Notes: a model not told the origin generated them from the sequence alone. Counted from the stretch's first letter, positions 1 through 8,988 are shown. The stretch: 58,389 bases of DNA from UBA5905 sp964609975 (GCA_964609975.1 CAZSTR010000008.1:1-58389), one strand, 5' to 3'. Numbers and translations: made by a program.

Positions 1-96
1 CGTACCAATTGTCTTTACCACTTGTTTTCAAAACCTTCGTTACGGCACCTCATCAATATGCGGGGAGGCTTCCGTTTTTGTATGTACGGTTCGTTC

Positions 97-1542
97 TTAT
101 TTTTTCGTCCACATGGAGGGAGACAGCAAAAACAGCATGGGATAAATCTCCAGCCGGCCGAAAAGCATGGCAAAGGACAGCACCAGCTTGGAAAAATCCG
201 AATAGGCCGCGAAGCTTCCGGCCGGGCCAATCGCGCCGAAGCCGGGGCCAACATTGTTCAAGCAGGTCACCACCGCCGAAATATTGGTTTCCAGCCCAAA
301 GGGCTCGAAGCCAATCAGCAACAAACCCGCCGCCAGCAAAAGGCCATACAGCACCAGATAAGCCCCCGCATAGCGCACTGTATCCTCGTCCACCGCCTTC
401 CCCTCCATGCGCACGGAGGTGACACTGCGGGGGTGAATCGCCCGCTTCAAATCCCGACGAGCGATGGACACGAACAGCTGCACACGGGACACCTTCAGCC
501 CGCCGGCGGTGGAGCCGGCACAGCCGCCTACGAACATCAGCAAAAACAGCACCGTTTTTGCCAAGGCAGGCCACAAATTGAAATCGGCGGTGCTATAGCC
601 GGTAGTGGTGATCACCGCGGAAACCTGGAAAAACGCCTGGCGCACAGTCTCGCCGAAGCCGGCATAGCTTCCCCACAGACTCCAGGTGATCAGCCCCGTG
701 GCCACCGTCACAATTCCCAAATAGACCCACAGCTCACGACTGCGCACGGCCGCGCGGAAATGGCGGATGAGCACCAGATAATAGAGATTGAAATTGATGC
801 CGAACAACAGCATGAAAATCGCAATCACCCATTGGATATAGGGCGAAAAGCTGGCCAGACAGTCCCGATAAATGCCGAAGCCACCGGTGCCGGCCGTGCC
901 GAAGGCATGGACAACGCTGTCGAACAGGCTCATCCCGCCACACCGCAGCAGCACCACCATCAGCGCTGTCATCACAAGATAAATCACATACAGGATTTTC
1001 GCCGTGTCCTTCACACGGGGCACCAGCTTTCCCACAACCGGGCCGGGCATCTCCGCCCGCAGCATATGCATACTGCGGCCGGAATCGCTGGGAACAATCG
1101 CCATCATCAGCACAAGAATTCCCATGCCGCCGATCCAGTGGGTGAAGCTGCGCCAAAAGAGCATCCCGTGGGGCATCGCCTCCACATCGGCGAGAATGGA
1201 CGAGCCGGTGGTTGTGAAGCCGCTCACCGTCTCAAAAAACGCATCCACATAGGAGGGAATACTCCCGCTCAGCACAAAGGGAAAAGCACCAATCGCCGAA
1301 AAAAACAGCCAGGCCAGCGCCACCGTCACGAAGCCCTCCTTGGAAAAAATCAGGCGATTGCAGGAACGGGTGGGCACCATCAGCAGGAGACCCAGCGCCA
1401 ACGCCACCCCCGCCGTCATCAAAAAAGCCCAAAAGCCGGAATATTCCCGATACAGCAACGACACAAACGCCGGAAGCAACAGAACCCCCGCCTCCAGCGA
1501 AACCAGCTGGCCCAGCGTGTGTATCACCATTTTTCGATTCAT
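97..1542 (-). CDS. trkH: Trk-type potassium uptake channel subunit TrkH
   Basis: Integral membrane K+ (possibly Na+-coupled) translocating subunit of the Trk/Ktr system. The 481-residue protein is strongly hydrophobic and shows the four pore-loop selectivity segments expected of the family: TTTGSS, GTGGFG, TTGYST and GCAGSTAGG, each with its filter glycine. The length is normal for TrkH. The start ATG follows a purine-rich site (GGAAGAGAG). It lies 61 bp downstream of trkA on the same strand with no terminator between them, so the two are probably one transcript driven by the trkA promoter. The stop is TAA. Confidence 0.95.
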   Translation of the reverse strand: MNRKMVIHTLGQLVSLEAGVLLLPAFVSLLYREYSGFWAFLMTAGVALALGLLLMVPTRSCNRLIFSKEGFVTVALAWLFFSAIGAFPFVLSGSIPSYVDAFFETVSGFTTTGSSILADVEAMPHGMLFWRSFTHWIGGMGILVLMMAIVPSDSGRSMHMLRAEMPGPVVGKLVPRVKDTAKILYVIYLVMTALMVVLLRCGGMSLFDSVVHAFGTAGTGGFGIYRDCLASFSPYIQWVIAIFMLLFGINFNLYYLVLIRHFRAAVRSRELWVYLGIVTVATGLITWSLWGSYAGFGETVRQAFFQVSAVITTTGYSTADFNLWPALAKTVLFLLMFVGGCAGSTAGGLKVSRVQLFVSIARRDLKRAIHPRSVTSVRMEGKAVDEDTVRYAGAYLVLYGLLLAAGLLLIGFEPFGLETNISAVVTCLNNVGPGFGAIGPAGSFAAYSDFSKLVLSFAMLFGRLEIYPMLFLLSPSMWTKK

Positions 1543-1603
1543 GTATAACTCTCTTCCTCTTTTTTCCTCTTTTTCCCGGTTTTCAAAAGCGCCCCGCTTC
1601 CGC

Positions 1604-2962
1604 TCAGCGCAGAATGTCCGTCAAATCCTGCAAACGGTGCTGGGCCGCCAGCACAACCACATTGTCCCCCGGCAAAATCATGTCGTCGCCGGTGGGGATG
1701 ATGGGCTTGCGCTCCCGGATGATGCCGGCGATGAGGATGTTCTCCTTCAACCGCAGCTCCTTTAGAGGGATGTTCACGATGCGGGGGGTATCCCGCACCC
1801 GGAACTCCACCGCCTCCGCCTGGTCATCCATGAGGGTGTACAGCGTTTCGATGTTGCTGCCCAGCGAATTCTGCAACGCGCGGGCATACTGCACCAGCAC
1901 ATCGGCGATGATTTTTCGCGGAGAAACGATACATTCCAGACCGAGCCTCTCCGCCAAAGCGCTCAGCTCATCCCGATTGACCTTGGAAATCACCTTCGGC
2001 ACCTGCTGGGAGGCAGCGAAGAAGGAAAGCAGGATATTTTCCTCATCCATGCCGGTGAGCGCCACGAACGCATCCATGCTCCGCAGGCTCTCCTCCAGAA
2101 GAAGCTCCTGCTGGGCGCCGTCTCCGTGGATGATCACCGCCTTCGGCAACGCTTCGCTCAGCTCCTCGCACAGCTGGCGGTCAATTTCGATGATTTTCAC
2201 ATCGCTCCCGGAGGAAAGCAGACGCCGCGCCAGATAATAGGCTGTGCGGCTTCCGCCGAGAATCATCACATTGCGCATCTGGCGCTGGCCCTCGCCCACC
2301 GCTCGCAACAGCTTCGCCAGCTCCGCCGGCGCGGCGATGAGGCCGATACGATCGCCCCCCTCCAGCACAAATCGGCCGTCGGGGATATACACCTTTCCGC
2401 CCCGCTGAACGGCGCAGATGAGAAACTTCGCGGCATAGCGACTGCGCAGCTCGTTCAAAGGCGCGCCCACCAACGGCGAATCCTCCTTCAGCCGCAGCTC
2501 AATCATTTCGAAATTGCGGCGGGAAAAATTCTCCACCTTCGCCGCCGCCGGCAGCTTCAACAGGTGATACAGCTCATGCGCCGCCAGCTGCTCCGGGTTG
2601 ATAGCCATAGACAAGCCCAGCTGTTGCTTGAGGAAATTCAGGTCACCCTCGTTATATTCGGGCTTGCGGATGCGTGCGATGGTGTGGCGCGCGCCCATTT
2701 TCCCCGCCAAAAAGCAGCTGAGCATATTCAGTTCATCCGAGCCGGTGACCGCCACGAACAGCTCCGCCTTTTCCACACCCGCCTCGGTGAGTGTGGCACA
2801 GTCGGCGCCGTTTCCGCAGACGCCAATCACATCGTACACATTCGTCACCTCGGTCAGCGCCGCCGGGTCGTTATCCACGGCCGTGATGTTGTGACCCTCC
2901 TCTACAAGACTTTCCAATATCGTCGTTCCGATTTTTCCACAGCCGACAACAATAATATTCAT
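1604..2962 (-). CDS. trkA: Trk system regulatory subunit TrkA (two RCK modules)
   Basis: Cytoplasmic peripheral subunit that gates TrkH in response to nucleotides. The 452 residues hold two RCK_N/RCK_C pairs. The first Rossmann glycine motif is at the very N terminus (VGCGKIGTTI), and a second nucleotide-binding half begins near residue 230 (ILGGSRTAYYLARRL). This doubled form is the TrkA type, not the single-module KtrA type. The start ATG is preceded by AAGGAG at good spacing. It is the first gene of a probable trkA-trkH operon with its own promoter about 110 bp upstream. Confidence 0.95.
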   Translation of the reverse strand: MNIIVVGCGKIGTTILESLVEEGHNITAVDNDPAALTEVTNVYDVIGVCGNGADCATLTEAGVEKAELFVAVTGSDELNMLSCFLAGKMGARHTIARIRKPEYNEGDLNFLKQQLGLSMAINPEQLAAHELYHLLKLPAAAKVENFSRRNFEMIELRLKEDSPLVGAPLNELRSRYAAKFLICAVQRGGKVYIPDGRFVLEGGDRIGLIAAPAELAKLLRAVGEGQRQMRNVMILGGSRTAYYLARRLLSSGSDVKIIEIDRQLCEELSEALPKAVIIHGDGAQQELLLEESLRSMDAFVALTGMDEENILLSFFAASQQVPKVISKVNRDELSALAERLGLECIVSPRKIIADVLVQYARALQNSLGSNIETLYTLMDDQAEAVEFRVRDTPRIVNIPLKELRLKENILIAGIIRERKPIIPTGDDMILPGDNVVVLAAQHRLQDLTDILR

Positions 2963-3071
2963 CGTTTCTGTCTCCTTTCAAAGGTCTGTTTCCACCGGCT
3001 TTTCGCTATGAAAAAGCTATCCATCCGCCAAAGCCGCCCTTCCCCCGAACAGAGCGCCCCCGCTGCTTCGT

Positions 3072-3100
3072 ATTGTAGCACGGTTTTCGCTTCTTTGCAA
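3072..3100 (-). promoter_or_regulatory. Promoter of trkA-trkH
   Basis: On the minus strand TTGCAA is followed by 17 bases and TACAAT, with TGC immediately before the -10 (extended -10). This puts the transcript start about 100 bases ahead of the trkA ATG. I do not recognise a ydaO/c-di-AMP riboswitch in that leader. Confidence 0.75.
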
Positions 3101-3134
3101 CCCCTCCGCCGGCGATTTTACACGCGTCCTGCGC

Positions 3135-3180
3135 ACAAAAAGTGCCCCGCAGGCCGCAAAGCCCTTGGAGCACCTTTTTC
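3135..3180 (-). terminator. Terminator after the LytTR gene
   Basis: On the minus strand a GC-rich inverted repeat (outer arms AAAAAGGTGC and GCACTTTTT) encloses an imperfect inner stem and ends in a T run. It lies about 45 bp past the stop of the LytTR gene and before the trkA promoter. Confidence 0.6.
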
Positions 3181-3219
3181 TTACTTTTTCCTGTTTTTTC
3201 GTCGTTTTTCGCAGATTTT
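3175..3219. other. Phased T/A-tract array
   Basis: Five T-tracts (3175-3179, 3185-3189, 3194-3199, 3205-3209, 3216-3219) have centres about 10 bp apart. On the minus strand these are A-tracts about 75-120 bp upstream of the trkA -35. Such helically phased tracts usually give intrinsic DNA curvature. The first tract is also part of the terminator. Confidence 0.5.
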
Positions 3220-3225
3220 CGCCAC

Positions 3226-4017
3226 TCAGCCCAACAGCTTCCCAACAAAAGCCGCCAGCGCCCGATCGGTTTCGTCGGTTTTTCGGAAGAAATGCAGCTT
3301 ATCCACATCGAACAAAATGCAGCCGCAATGTCCCGGAAAGGTGGGGAAGCAGATGATGTTCAAATTCGTGTCGATTTCGGGGCTGTAGTCCACGATGTTC
3401 AGCGTTTCCTCGAAAAGCGCCGCCTGCTCATAGGTTCTCAACCATTTGGCATCCATGTTCGGGAACAGCGTTCCGAAGGCTTGCCCAATCATCGCCGACA
3501 GAGGCATTTTTTCGATTTCCACCAGTGCCGGGTTGCCATACCGAAACACCCAATCCACCGCCCGCAAGCGCTCATCGAAAACCATTTCGATGTCGGTGAA
3601 GGCGAAGGGCATCTGGTCGAACACCCGATAATGCTCCCCATATTCCGCGTCAGTCTTCGGCGTTTCGCTGCGGGCGAAGCCTTGGATGATTTCCCGCTGC
3701 TTTGTCTGAAACTCCCGCAAAATCTCCGCCTGGTTGCGCCGGGCGTAGCCCAGCGCCTCGCCGTTGCAGAGGTTGATGGTGTCGGTGATGCTATGGATAG
3801 CAAAAACCGACACAAGGCAGTTGCGCTTGACCTTGATGAAGCGATCGCCCAAAAGGCCCTCCAGCTCCAGGAGCGTCATGCGGGCCTCCTTCACGCCGGC
3901 CGAGGTGCTATGGATGCTGGCGATGTTTCCGTGCATTTGCACATACAAAATCGTGCGCACATTCAACTCAATTTCCGTTTTTTCCGAAATAATTCGGATG
4001 GTTTTTGCGTTTTTCAT
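3226..4017 (-). CDS. LytTR-type DNA-binding regulator with C-terminal PAS-like sensor region
   Basis: Probable transcription factor of 263 residues. Residues about 1-95 match a LytTR domain: an ILYVQMHGN segment, then TLLELEGLLGDRFIKVKR and NCLVSVFAI, ending in NGEALGYAR. The remaining 165 residues look like a PAS-type sensor fold. There is no receiver domain, and the order is reversed from the usual receiver-LytTR layout. I chose the ATG at 4017 because a GAGG site precedes it, and the promoter -10 sits just upstream at 4081-4086, so the longer reading to 4092 would run into it. The signal sensed is unknown. Confidence 0.75.
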   Translation of the reverse strand: MKNAKTIRIISEKTEIELNVRTILYVQMHGNIASIHSTSAGVKEARMTLLELEGLLGDRFIKVKRNCLVSVFAIHSITDTINLCNGEALGYARRNQAEILREFQTKQREIIQGFARSETPKTDAEYGEHYRVFDQMPFAFTDIEMVFDERLRAVDWVFRYGNPALVEIEKMPLSAMIGQAFGTLFPNMDAKWLRTYEQAALFEETLNIVDYSPEIDTNLNIICFPTFPGHCGCILFDVDKLHFFRKTDETDRALAAFVGKLLG

Positions 4018-4080
4018 TGTTTTGCCTCGCAATCTGTGCTTTTTAGAGGGGGGTTCTCCAAAATCGGAGCATTTTCCCGC

Positions 4081-4109
4081 ATTATAGCACATCCGCGTAA
4101 AAAGTGCAA
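4081..4109 (-). promoter_or_regulatory. Promoter of the LytTR regulator
   Basis: Minus strand TTGCAC, 17 bases, TATAAT, with TGC before the -10. It supports the shorter start at 4017. Confidence 0.75.
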
Positions 4110-4115
4110 TAACCT

Positions 4116-4134
4116 ACCGGGTGGTTACACCGGG
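4116..4134. promoter_or_regulatory. Possible operator: direct repeat upstream of the LytTR gene
   Basis: ACCGGG occurs twice with starts 13 bp apart, just upstream of the -35. LytTR proteins generally bind short direct repeats spaced by little more than a helix turn, so autoregulation is possible. The repeat does not match a known LytTR consensus. Confidence 0.25.
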
Positions 4135-4213
4135 AACCGAACGAGGAACACGCATAGGCAAATGTGCGAAAACATCCGCCACCCGCATATCAAAAACAAT
4201 CAACGGCGCGCTT

Positions 4214-5095
4214 TTATTTTTCCGGCGGCGTTAAGCAACGCCGCCATTCCGGGCCGCGCACAAGCCTATCCTGAACGATTTGCTCACATACTCCTTCACC
4301 GTCCAGCATCTGCTGATAAAGCTGCTCCGCCGGCAACCACCCAATTTGGTAGGGCATCTGATCCAGCAGCAACACCTTTTCGTCCCGCAAAAGCTCGCCG
4401 TTCACCGGCTCGTCGATAATCACGATCGTCGTCTCCTTGTCGCCCCGCTTCTGGCGAATATAGCGACAAACCGCCTCGGCCACACAGCTCATCGTGATCA
4501 CTGCTGTCACATCGGCATTGGCCTGCAAAAATCCCCGTATATGCTCCTCGGCCATCTCCATTTCCTCCAAAGAGGCCGGATTGATTTCCAGAAGCCGAAC
4601 TTCTTTACGGCCGGTGTTGCGCACCAGACACTCCCAATGAGCCTGCACACACGCCCGATAGTTCGGATGAACATCCTGTCTTTCCGAAATAAAGGCAATA
4701 TCCTTATGCCCTTCCTGAATTAGCCGTTCGGTGACACGGTACAGCTGCGCATAATAATCGCAATGAACACTGCTGAATTTTAACCGTTCCAGGTAATTGG
4801 CCACCACCACGTTAAATTGCTTCAAAAGAAGCTTTATCAGCACATCGTGATAGGTTGGCATGATAATCGGATAAAACAGAACGCCCGCTCCATTGTGCGA
4901 CACCACATATTCCAGCTTTCGCTTTTCCTCCTCCGGGTCGTCATCGGTCAAAAGAATACTCAGCAAAACATTGCGTCCGCGAAAATAATCGTTCATTCCG
5001 TTGAGCACATCCTGCATAAACGGGGTGCGCACATGAGGAAACACGGCATACACCGGCAAAACCTCTCCCGGCAGTTCCTTTTGTAACCCACTCAA
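4214..5095 (-). CDS. LacI-type periplasmic-binding-like domain protein lacking its HTH (decapitated regulator)
   Basis: The 293 residues resemble the ligand-binding half of LacI/GalR regulators. The sequence opens at what would be the linker (PVYAVFPHVRTPFMQDVLNG) and runs through a two-lobed sugar-binding fold to the C terminus. No helix-turn-helix and no signal peptide are present. The only in-frame start near the end is TTG inside the T run of the upstream terminator, with no ribosome-binding site, so the true start is unclear. The frame is open back to the TAA of rnmV. It may be a remnant of a regulator that lost its N terminus, or a free-standing sensor domain. Translation is doubtful. 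Confidence 0.55.
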   Translation of the reverse strand: MSGLQKELPGEVLPVYAVFPHVRTPFMQDVLNGMNDYFRGRNVLLSILLTDDDPEEEKRKLEYVVSHNGAGVLFYPIIMPTYHDVLIKLLLKQFNVVVANYLERLKFSSVHCDYYAQLYRVTERLIQEGHKDIAFISERQDVHPNYRACVQAHWECLVRNTGRKEVRLLEINPASLEEMEMAEEHIRGFLQANADVTAVITMSCVAEAVCRYIRQKRGDKETTIVIIDEPVNGELLRDEKVLLLDQMPYQIGWLPAEQLYQQMLDGEGVCEQIVQDRLVRGPEWRRCLTPPEK

Positions 5096-5133
5096 AAAAG
5101 CCGCGGCAGAGAAGCTCTCTGCCGCGGCTTTTT
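5095..5133 (-). terminator. Strong terminator after comEC-holA-rnmV
   Basis: Perfect 18-bp stem (5095-5112 with 5116-5133) with a 3-base loop, GC-rich and closed by A/T runs. It begins at the rnmV stop codon and ends where the LacI-like reading frame begins. Confidence 0.9.
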
Positions 5134-5746
5134 AGCATTCGGTCAGGTTTTGGCATAGCTCCGCCCATTCCGCGGCGGATAAGGATGTGTTCAGCACCTC
5201 CAGCAGGCGGTTGGCGGACAAATCCGCCGGAAGCTCCAGCCGTTCCAGCAATTTTCTGCGGCGGGTGGCGCTGTCCGCACCGCCCACAAGGCCGATCTCC
5301 ATCAGCGTCGCCTTCGTCAGGCCGAGACCGGGACGCAGCCCGGTCTCCTCAAAGGCGCCGGCGCGGCGAAGCGCCTCCACCACCGCTTCGTCGCTCACGC
5401 CCTCCACTCCCAACAGTCCTTCGCGGGACGGGGCGGCCTTGCGGCGTTCCTTTCCGGGAATCGGTGGAATATAGGCCATTTTGATTTGCTCCGGCGGAAC
5501 CAGCCCCGCCAAATAGCCGCGAATCACGCCTCCGGCGCTGTCGCTGTCCGTGAGCACAATCAGTCCCCGCGCCACCGCCAGCCGTTGCAACAGGCGTACC
5601 TTTTCTGGGTTGCGAAAAATGCGAAAGCCGTCGGTGGGCACGACCGTGGCCTCCACCACCGAATGAACGCGAATTTCGTCATATTTTCCTTCCACGACTA
5701 TCACCGCCCGCACCTGCGGGCGGTGGCTCAGCGGGGCCGGACACAT
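5132..5746 (-). CDS. rnmV: Ribonuclease M5 (5S rRNA maturase)
   Basis: TOPRIM-domain endonuclease that matures 5S rRNA precursors in Firmicutes. The TOPRIM core is near the N terminus, with the glutamate motif VIVVEGKYD and the acidic motif LTDSDSAGG; IPGKERRKAAPS follows. The family length is about 185 residues. The 204-residue reading may be a little long, and a GTG at 5713 (VRAVIVVEG) would fit homologues better, although neither start has a clear ribosome-binding site. It overlaps the end of holA and is the last gene of comEC-holA-rnmV. Confidence 0.9.
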   Translation of the reverse strand: MCPAPLSHRPQVRAVIVVEGKYDEIRVHSVVEATVVPTDGFRIFRNPEKVRLLQRLAVARGLIVLTDSDSAGGVIRGYLAGLVPPEQIKMAYIPPIPGKERRKAAPSREGLLGVEGVSDEAVVEALRRAGAFEETGLRPGLGLTKATLMEIGLVGGADSATRRRKLLERLELPADLSANRLLEVLNTSLSAAEWAELCQNLTEC

Positions 5747-6753
5747 TGCATCAATCGGGTCGCCGTTTCCTCCAACAGCGCCCGCTCCTGTCCCCGCCCG
5801 CTTTTCAGCGCGCTATCCGCCGCCGCCAGCACCGCCAGCGACTCCCGCAGCATCGAAAACTCTAGCCGCCGCGCATCCCTCGCCGCATTTTGCAGGCGGA
5901 ATTCTTTTCCCTTATAGCTGGGAAAATCCGCCGCCAGCGTATTCGCCGCCGCACCGGCCATCCCGGCCACCTTCGCCCGATACAAATCCGCATAGGCCGT
6001 CGAAAGCGCCCCCAAAATTGCCACCGGCTCCTCCCGCTGAATCGCCAGCTGGCGCAACAGCTCAAAGGTCTCCGCGGCCTGGCCGGACAGGATGGTGCGC
6101 GCCAGCTGAAACACCCGCACCTCCAGACTTTTCGTCCCCGCCTGCCGAATCAGCTCCGCAGAAATCACGCCATCCATGGCCAGCGCCACCAGTTTTTCCA
6201 GTTCGTTGAGCAAGAGATTCATATCGTTCCCCGCCTGCTCGATGAGCAACGCTGCGTCGCGACTGTCCAGCTGACACCCCCGGCGCCTCGCCCCATCCAC
6301 CAGCAGTCGAGAAAGCTCCGCCGGCGTGCGCCGGGGAAAGGCCACCGCCAGCCCACAGCTATCCACCTGGCGCAACACCGCCTGCCAGCTTTTTTTGCGC
6401 TTGTCCGGCTGACGGCTGACCTGACGAAGCACCAGCACACAGCTATCCGTCAGCTCCGCCAACAGCTCCACCAGACGGTCGCTGTTGGCGGCCAAATCCA
6501 TATCCCGCACCGTCACGCATTTTTTCTCCGCCAGCATCGGCAATCCGGCTGTCGCCTGCGCCAGCTGCTCCACCGTGACGGTGTCGCCGTCGAACGACTG
6601 CCAGTCAAAGGCGTTTTCCGTGTCGCCCACAGCCCGCCGCACGATGCGCCGAGTATATTCCTCCGTCAAATACGGCTCCTCGCCATATAGCAAATACACC
6701 GTCGCCAGCGTCCCCTTCAACTGTTCCTGCAACAGTGTCTGTGCGTCCTTCAT
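5728..6753 (-). CDS. holA: DNA polymerase III delta subunit
   Basis: Clamp-loader subunit that opens the beta sliding clamp during replication. The 341 residues show the family opening (VYLLYGEEPYLTEEY), a middle region with PDKRKKSW and the C-terminal helical collar. I chose the ATG at 6753 because GGAGG lies 8 bases upstream and the codon overlaps the comEC TGA as ATGA. A longer TTG reading to 6768 is less likely. Coupled translation with comEC is expected. Confidence 0.93.
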   Translation of the reverse strand: MKDAQTLLQEQLKGTLATVYLLYGEEPYLTEEYTRRIVRRAVGDTENAFDWQSFDGDTVTVEQLAQATAGLPMLAEKKCVTVRDMDLAANSDRLVELLAELTDSCVLVLRQVSRQPDKRKKSWQAVLRQVDSCGLAVAFPRRTPAELSRLLVDGARRRGCQLDSRDAALLIEQAGNDMNLLLNELEKLVALAMDGVISAELIRQAGTKSLEVRVFQLARTILSGQAAETFELLRQLAIQREEPVAILGALSTAYADLYRAKVAGMAGAAANTLAADFPSYKGKEFRLQNAARDARRLEFSMLRESLAVLAAADSALKSGRGQERALLEETATRLMQCVRPR

Positions 6754-8909
6754 TGCCTTTGCCTCCAATCTCCACGCCCATGGGTCACAAATATCACCGG
6801 AGCGTCGGTCACCGTCACCCGCGGCCTCTTAGGAAGGGCGTCTGCCATGCTCGCCCCATCGGCCTTGCAGACCCAAACGCTCCAGGGCACTTCCAGCCAA
6901 AACCCATTATACACCGTTTCGCCGGAAAAAACCAGCCCATCCACCGTTTCCCAGGAAATGGCCTGCGGCCGAAAATGCTCTGCCGGCGGGGTCAACAGCA
7001 AGCAGGTGTCTCCCAGACGCAAGCGCCACCAATCCTCTTCGGTGCGGGCGAGAACCATTTCGTCCCAAACCGCCCGCTCCTCGCCGCGACCCAACGCCGT
7101 CAGTGCACCGGACAGCCCTTCTGTCCAGCCGCTCGCATCACCGGTGAGCACCAGCATCGCCCCGGTTTCCTCCCGCAAAGCCTGCAAAGAAGCGGCATCT
7201 GCGGTGGTGCCTCGCTCCACCGCAATCACCGTGTCCCGCACGCCACCCAGGCCGCTCCACAGGCGCTTTGCCCCGGCGGCGCCATCCGCCTCCTGCAAAT
7301 AAATGAGGCAACGCTCCCGCTGCTGCACCACCACCGTGGCCGCATCTCCCTGGGAAAGCACATAAACCGTATAATCCGCGCCCTTCCACAGGGGTGCCAG
7401 CAACAGCAGAAGCACCAGCGAAGCCGCCGCCAGCCCGGATACACGCAAAACACCGGAATACCGCTTTTTGAGCAACAGGACAACGAGCACCGCACAGGTC
7501 AAATTCAACCACACCGCAAAGGCGGACCAGGAAAGCAGCGACACCGACTCGGTCCAGCCTTCCATCCAGCGACAGAACAACAGCAATACCCGCACAAGGA
7601 GTCCCGCCAGCAGAGACAGGCCACGCCCGGCCCAGGCTAACGGCGGACAAAGGAGCAACACCCCGGCGCCACAGCCCAACAGCAAAATCAGCCCGGCAGG
7701 CGGCACCGCCACCAAATTCACCAGCGGCGAAATCAGCGAGAGCTCTTCGAAATGCGCCGCAAGGAAGGGAGACAGAAGCAGAGAAGCACCAAGGGTCGTG
7801 CACAGCCCCGGAAAAATCGGACGTACCCAGCGACAGCGACGGAAAAGCGGCGCCGTCAGCTCCGTCAGCCGCGGGGTCAACGCCAGCACCCCGCCCGCCG
7901 CCGAAAAAGAGAATTGCAAGCCCACATCAAACAGGGCATACGGATTCGCCAGCAAAATTCCGCACAGCGCCAACCCCATGGAATTCAGCCCGTCAGCCGG
8001 GCGGCGGACAAAGCGACCCGCCAACAGCACCAGCGCCATCACCCCGGCCCGCAAAACCGAAGGGGAAAAGCCCACCAAAAAGCAATAGGCCAAAAGCACC
8101 GCTCCGGTGAGCAACGCCGTCGGGCGACAACGCAGACGCAACAGCCGCAGAAATCCGTAAACGCCTCCAACCAACGCCGTCAAATGCAGGCCGGACACCA
8201 CCAGAATATGAGAAATACCTCCAGCGCGAAAAAGCGCTTTCGTGTCCACAGAAAGAAAACGGCTGTCGCCCAGACACATGGCCGTCAGCACCGCCCCCTC
8301 CTGGCCGGGGAGAAGCTGTAAAAGCCGTTCGGACACAGCCGAACGCACCCGATAGGCCAAACGGCCGACGCCGCCCCGACTCTCCGGAAGCACCGTCACC
8401 GCATTTTCACCATAAGCCGTCGGAACGGCGCGCAAAACAATGCGATCCGCCAGCAGGGCGTCTGCGTTTTCGCCCTGTGCTCGATAAATTATCTGTGCCG
8501 ACACCGTGTCAAAGGGCGCGGGCGCCGCCAGCTCCGGGCAATACAGCAAAACCCGCGTACCGGCGGGCAAAAGAGAGCTTTCCCGTAGCTTCAGCGTATA
8601 CCAGCTGTCCGCCACCTGCTCGGTCACAAGCCCCGTCACCCGGTCGGTTTCGCCGACGCGGTTGGCGGTCAAGTGCGCATAATAAGCCCGAAAGCCGCAG
8701 GCCGTTCCCAGAAAAACCAGCCCGGTGAGCACACAAACCACCACCGCCGGCGCCCGGCGAAGCCAAAGCCCCACGCCCAGCGCCACCGCCGCCGCCAGCA
8801 AGCAAAGCGGCCAGGTCAGTCGTAACCCGACCCATACAGCTACCGCCGCAGACAGGCCGCACCACAGAAACCAGCGACACGGCTCCGGCACACGCATTTC
8901 CAAGCCCAC
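6750..8909 (-). CDS. comEC: ComEC/Rec2-family DNA uptake channel with degenerate C-terminal domain
   Basis: Polytopic membrane protein that carries transforming single-stranded DNA across the cytoplasmic membrane. The 719 residues contain the N-terminal membrane/DUF4131 region, the Competence domain (core HILVVSGLHLTALVGG near residue 235) and a C-terminal beta-lactamase-fold remnant. The remnant still opens with VLSQGDAATVVV, but the metal-binding HxHxDH segment is absent: the aligned stretch reads AVERGTTADAASL. Nuclease activity of this domain is therefore not expected. The GTG start has GGAGG 8 bases upstream. It is the first gene before holA and rnmV; other competence genes are not in the window. 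Confidence 0.88.
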   Translation of the reverse strand: MGLEMRVPEPCRWFLWCGLSAAVAVWVGLRLTWPLCLLAAAVALGVGLWLRRAPAVVVCVLTGLVFLGTACGFRAYYAHLTANRVGETDRVTGLVTEQVADSWYTLKLRESSLLPAGTRVLLYCPELAAPAPFDTVSAQIIYRAQGENADALLADRIVLRAVPTAYGENAVTVLPESRGGVGRLAYRVRSAVSERLLQLLPGQEGAVLTAMCLGDSRFLSVDTKALFRAGGISHILVVSGLHLTALVGGVYGFLRLLRLRCRPTALLTGAVLLAYCFLVGFSPSVLRAGVMALVLLAGRFVRRPADGLNSMGLALCGILLANPYALFDVGLQFSFSAAGGVLALTPRLTELTAPLFRRCRWVRPIFPGLCTTLGASLLLSPFLAAHFEELSLISPLVNLVAVPPAGLILLLGCGAGVLLLCPPLAWAGRGLSLLAGLLVRVLLLFCRWMEGWTESVSLLSWSAFAVWLNLTCAVLVVLLLKKRYSGVLRVSGLAAASLVLLLLLAPLWKGADYTVYVLSQGDAATVVVQQRERCLIYLQEADGAAGAKRLWSGLGGVRDTVIAVERGTTADAASLQALREETGAMLVLTGDASGWTEGLSGALTALGRGEERAVWDEMVLARTEEDWWRLRLGDTCLLLTPPAEHFRPQAISWETVDGLVFSGETVYNGFWLEVPWSVWVCKADGASMADALPKRPRVTVTDAPVIFVTHGRGDWRQRQ

Positions 8910-8960
8910 CGGCTTTTCCTCCCTTTTTCCCCTTTCGACCTACGCCGCCTTTTTGCAAAA

Positions 8961-8988
8961 AACCGGCAGACAAAGCTGTCTGCCGGTT
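8961..8988 (-). terminator. Terminator after the E2-like gene
   Basis: Perfect 12-bp stem (8961-8972 with 8977-8988), 4-base loop, followed on the minus strand by a T run. Confidence 0.88.

Noticed and set aside
22..1548. 508-residue open frame opposite trkH
   Set aside because: Antisense shadow; the trkH filter motifs fix the true strand.
2963..3065. Possible c-di-AMP (ydaO) riboswitch in the trkA leader
   Set aside because: The leader is about 100 bases, shorter than the class usually needs, and I could not find its conserved segments.
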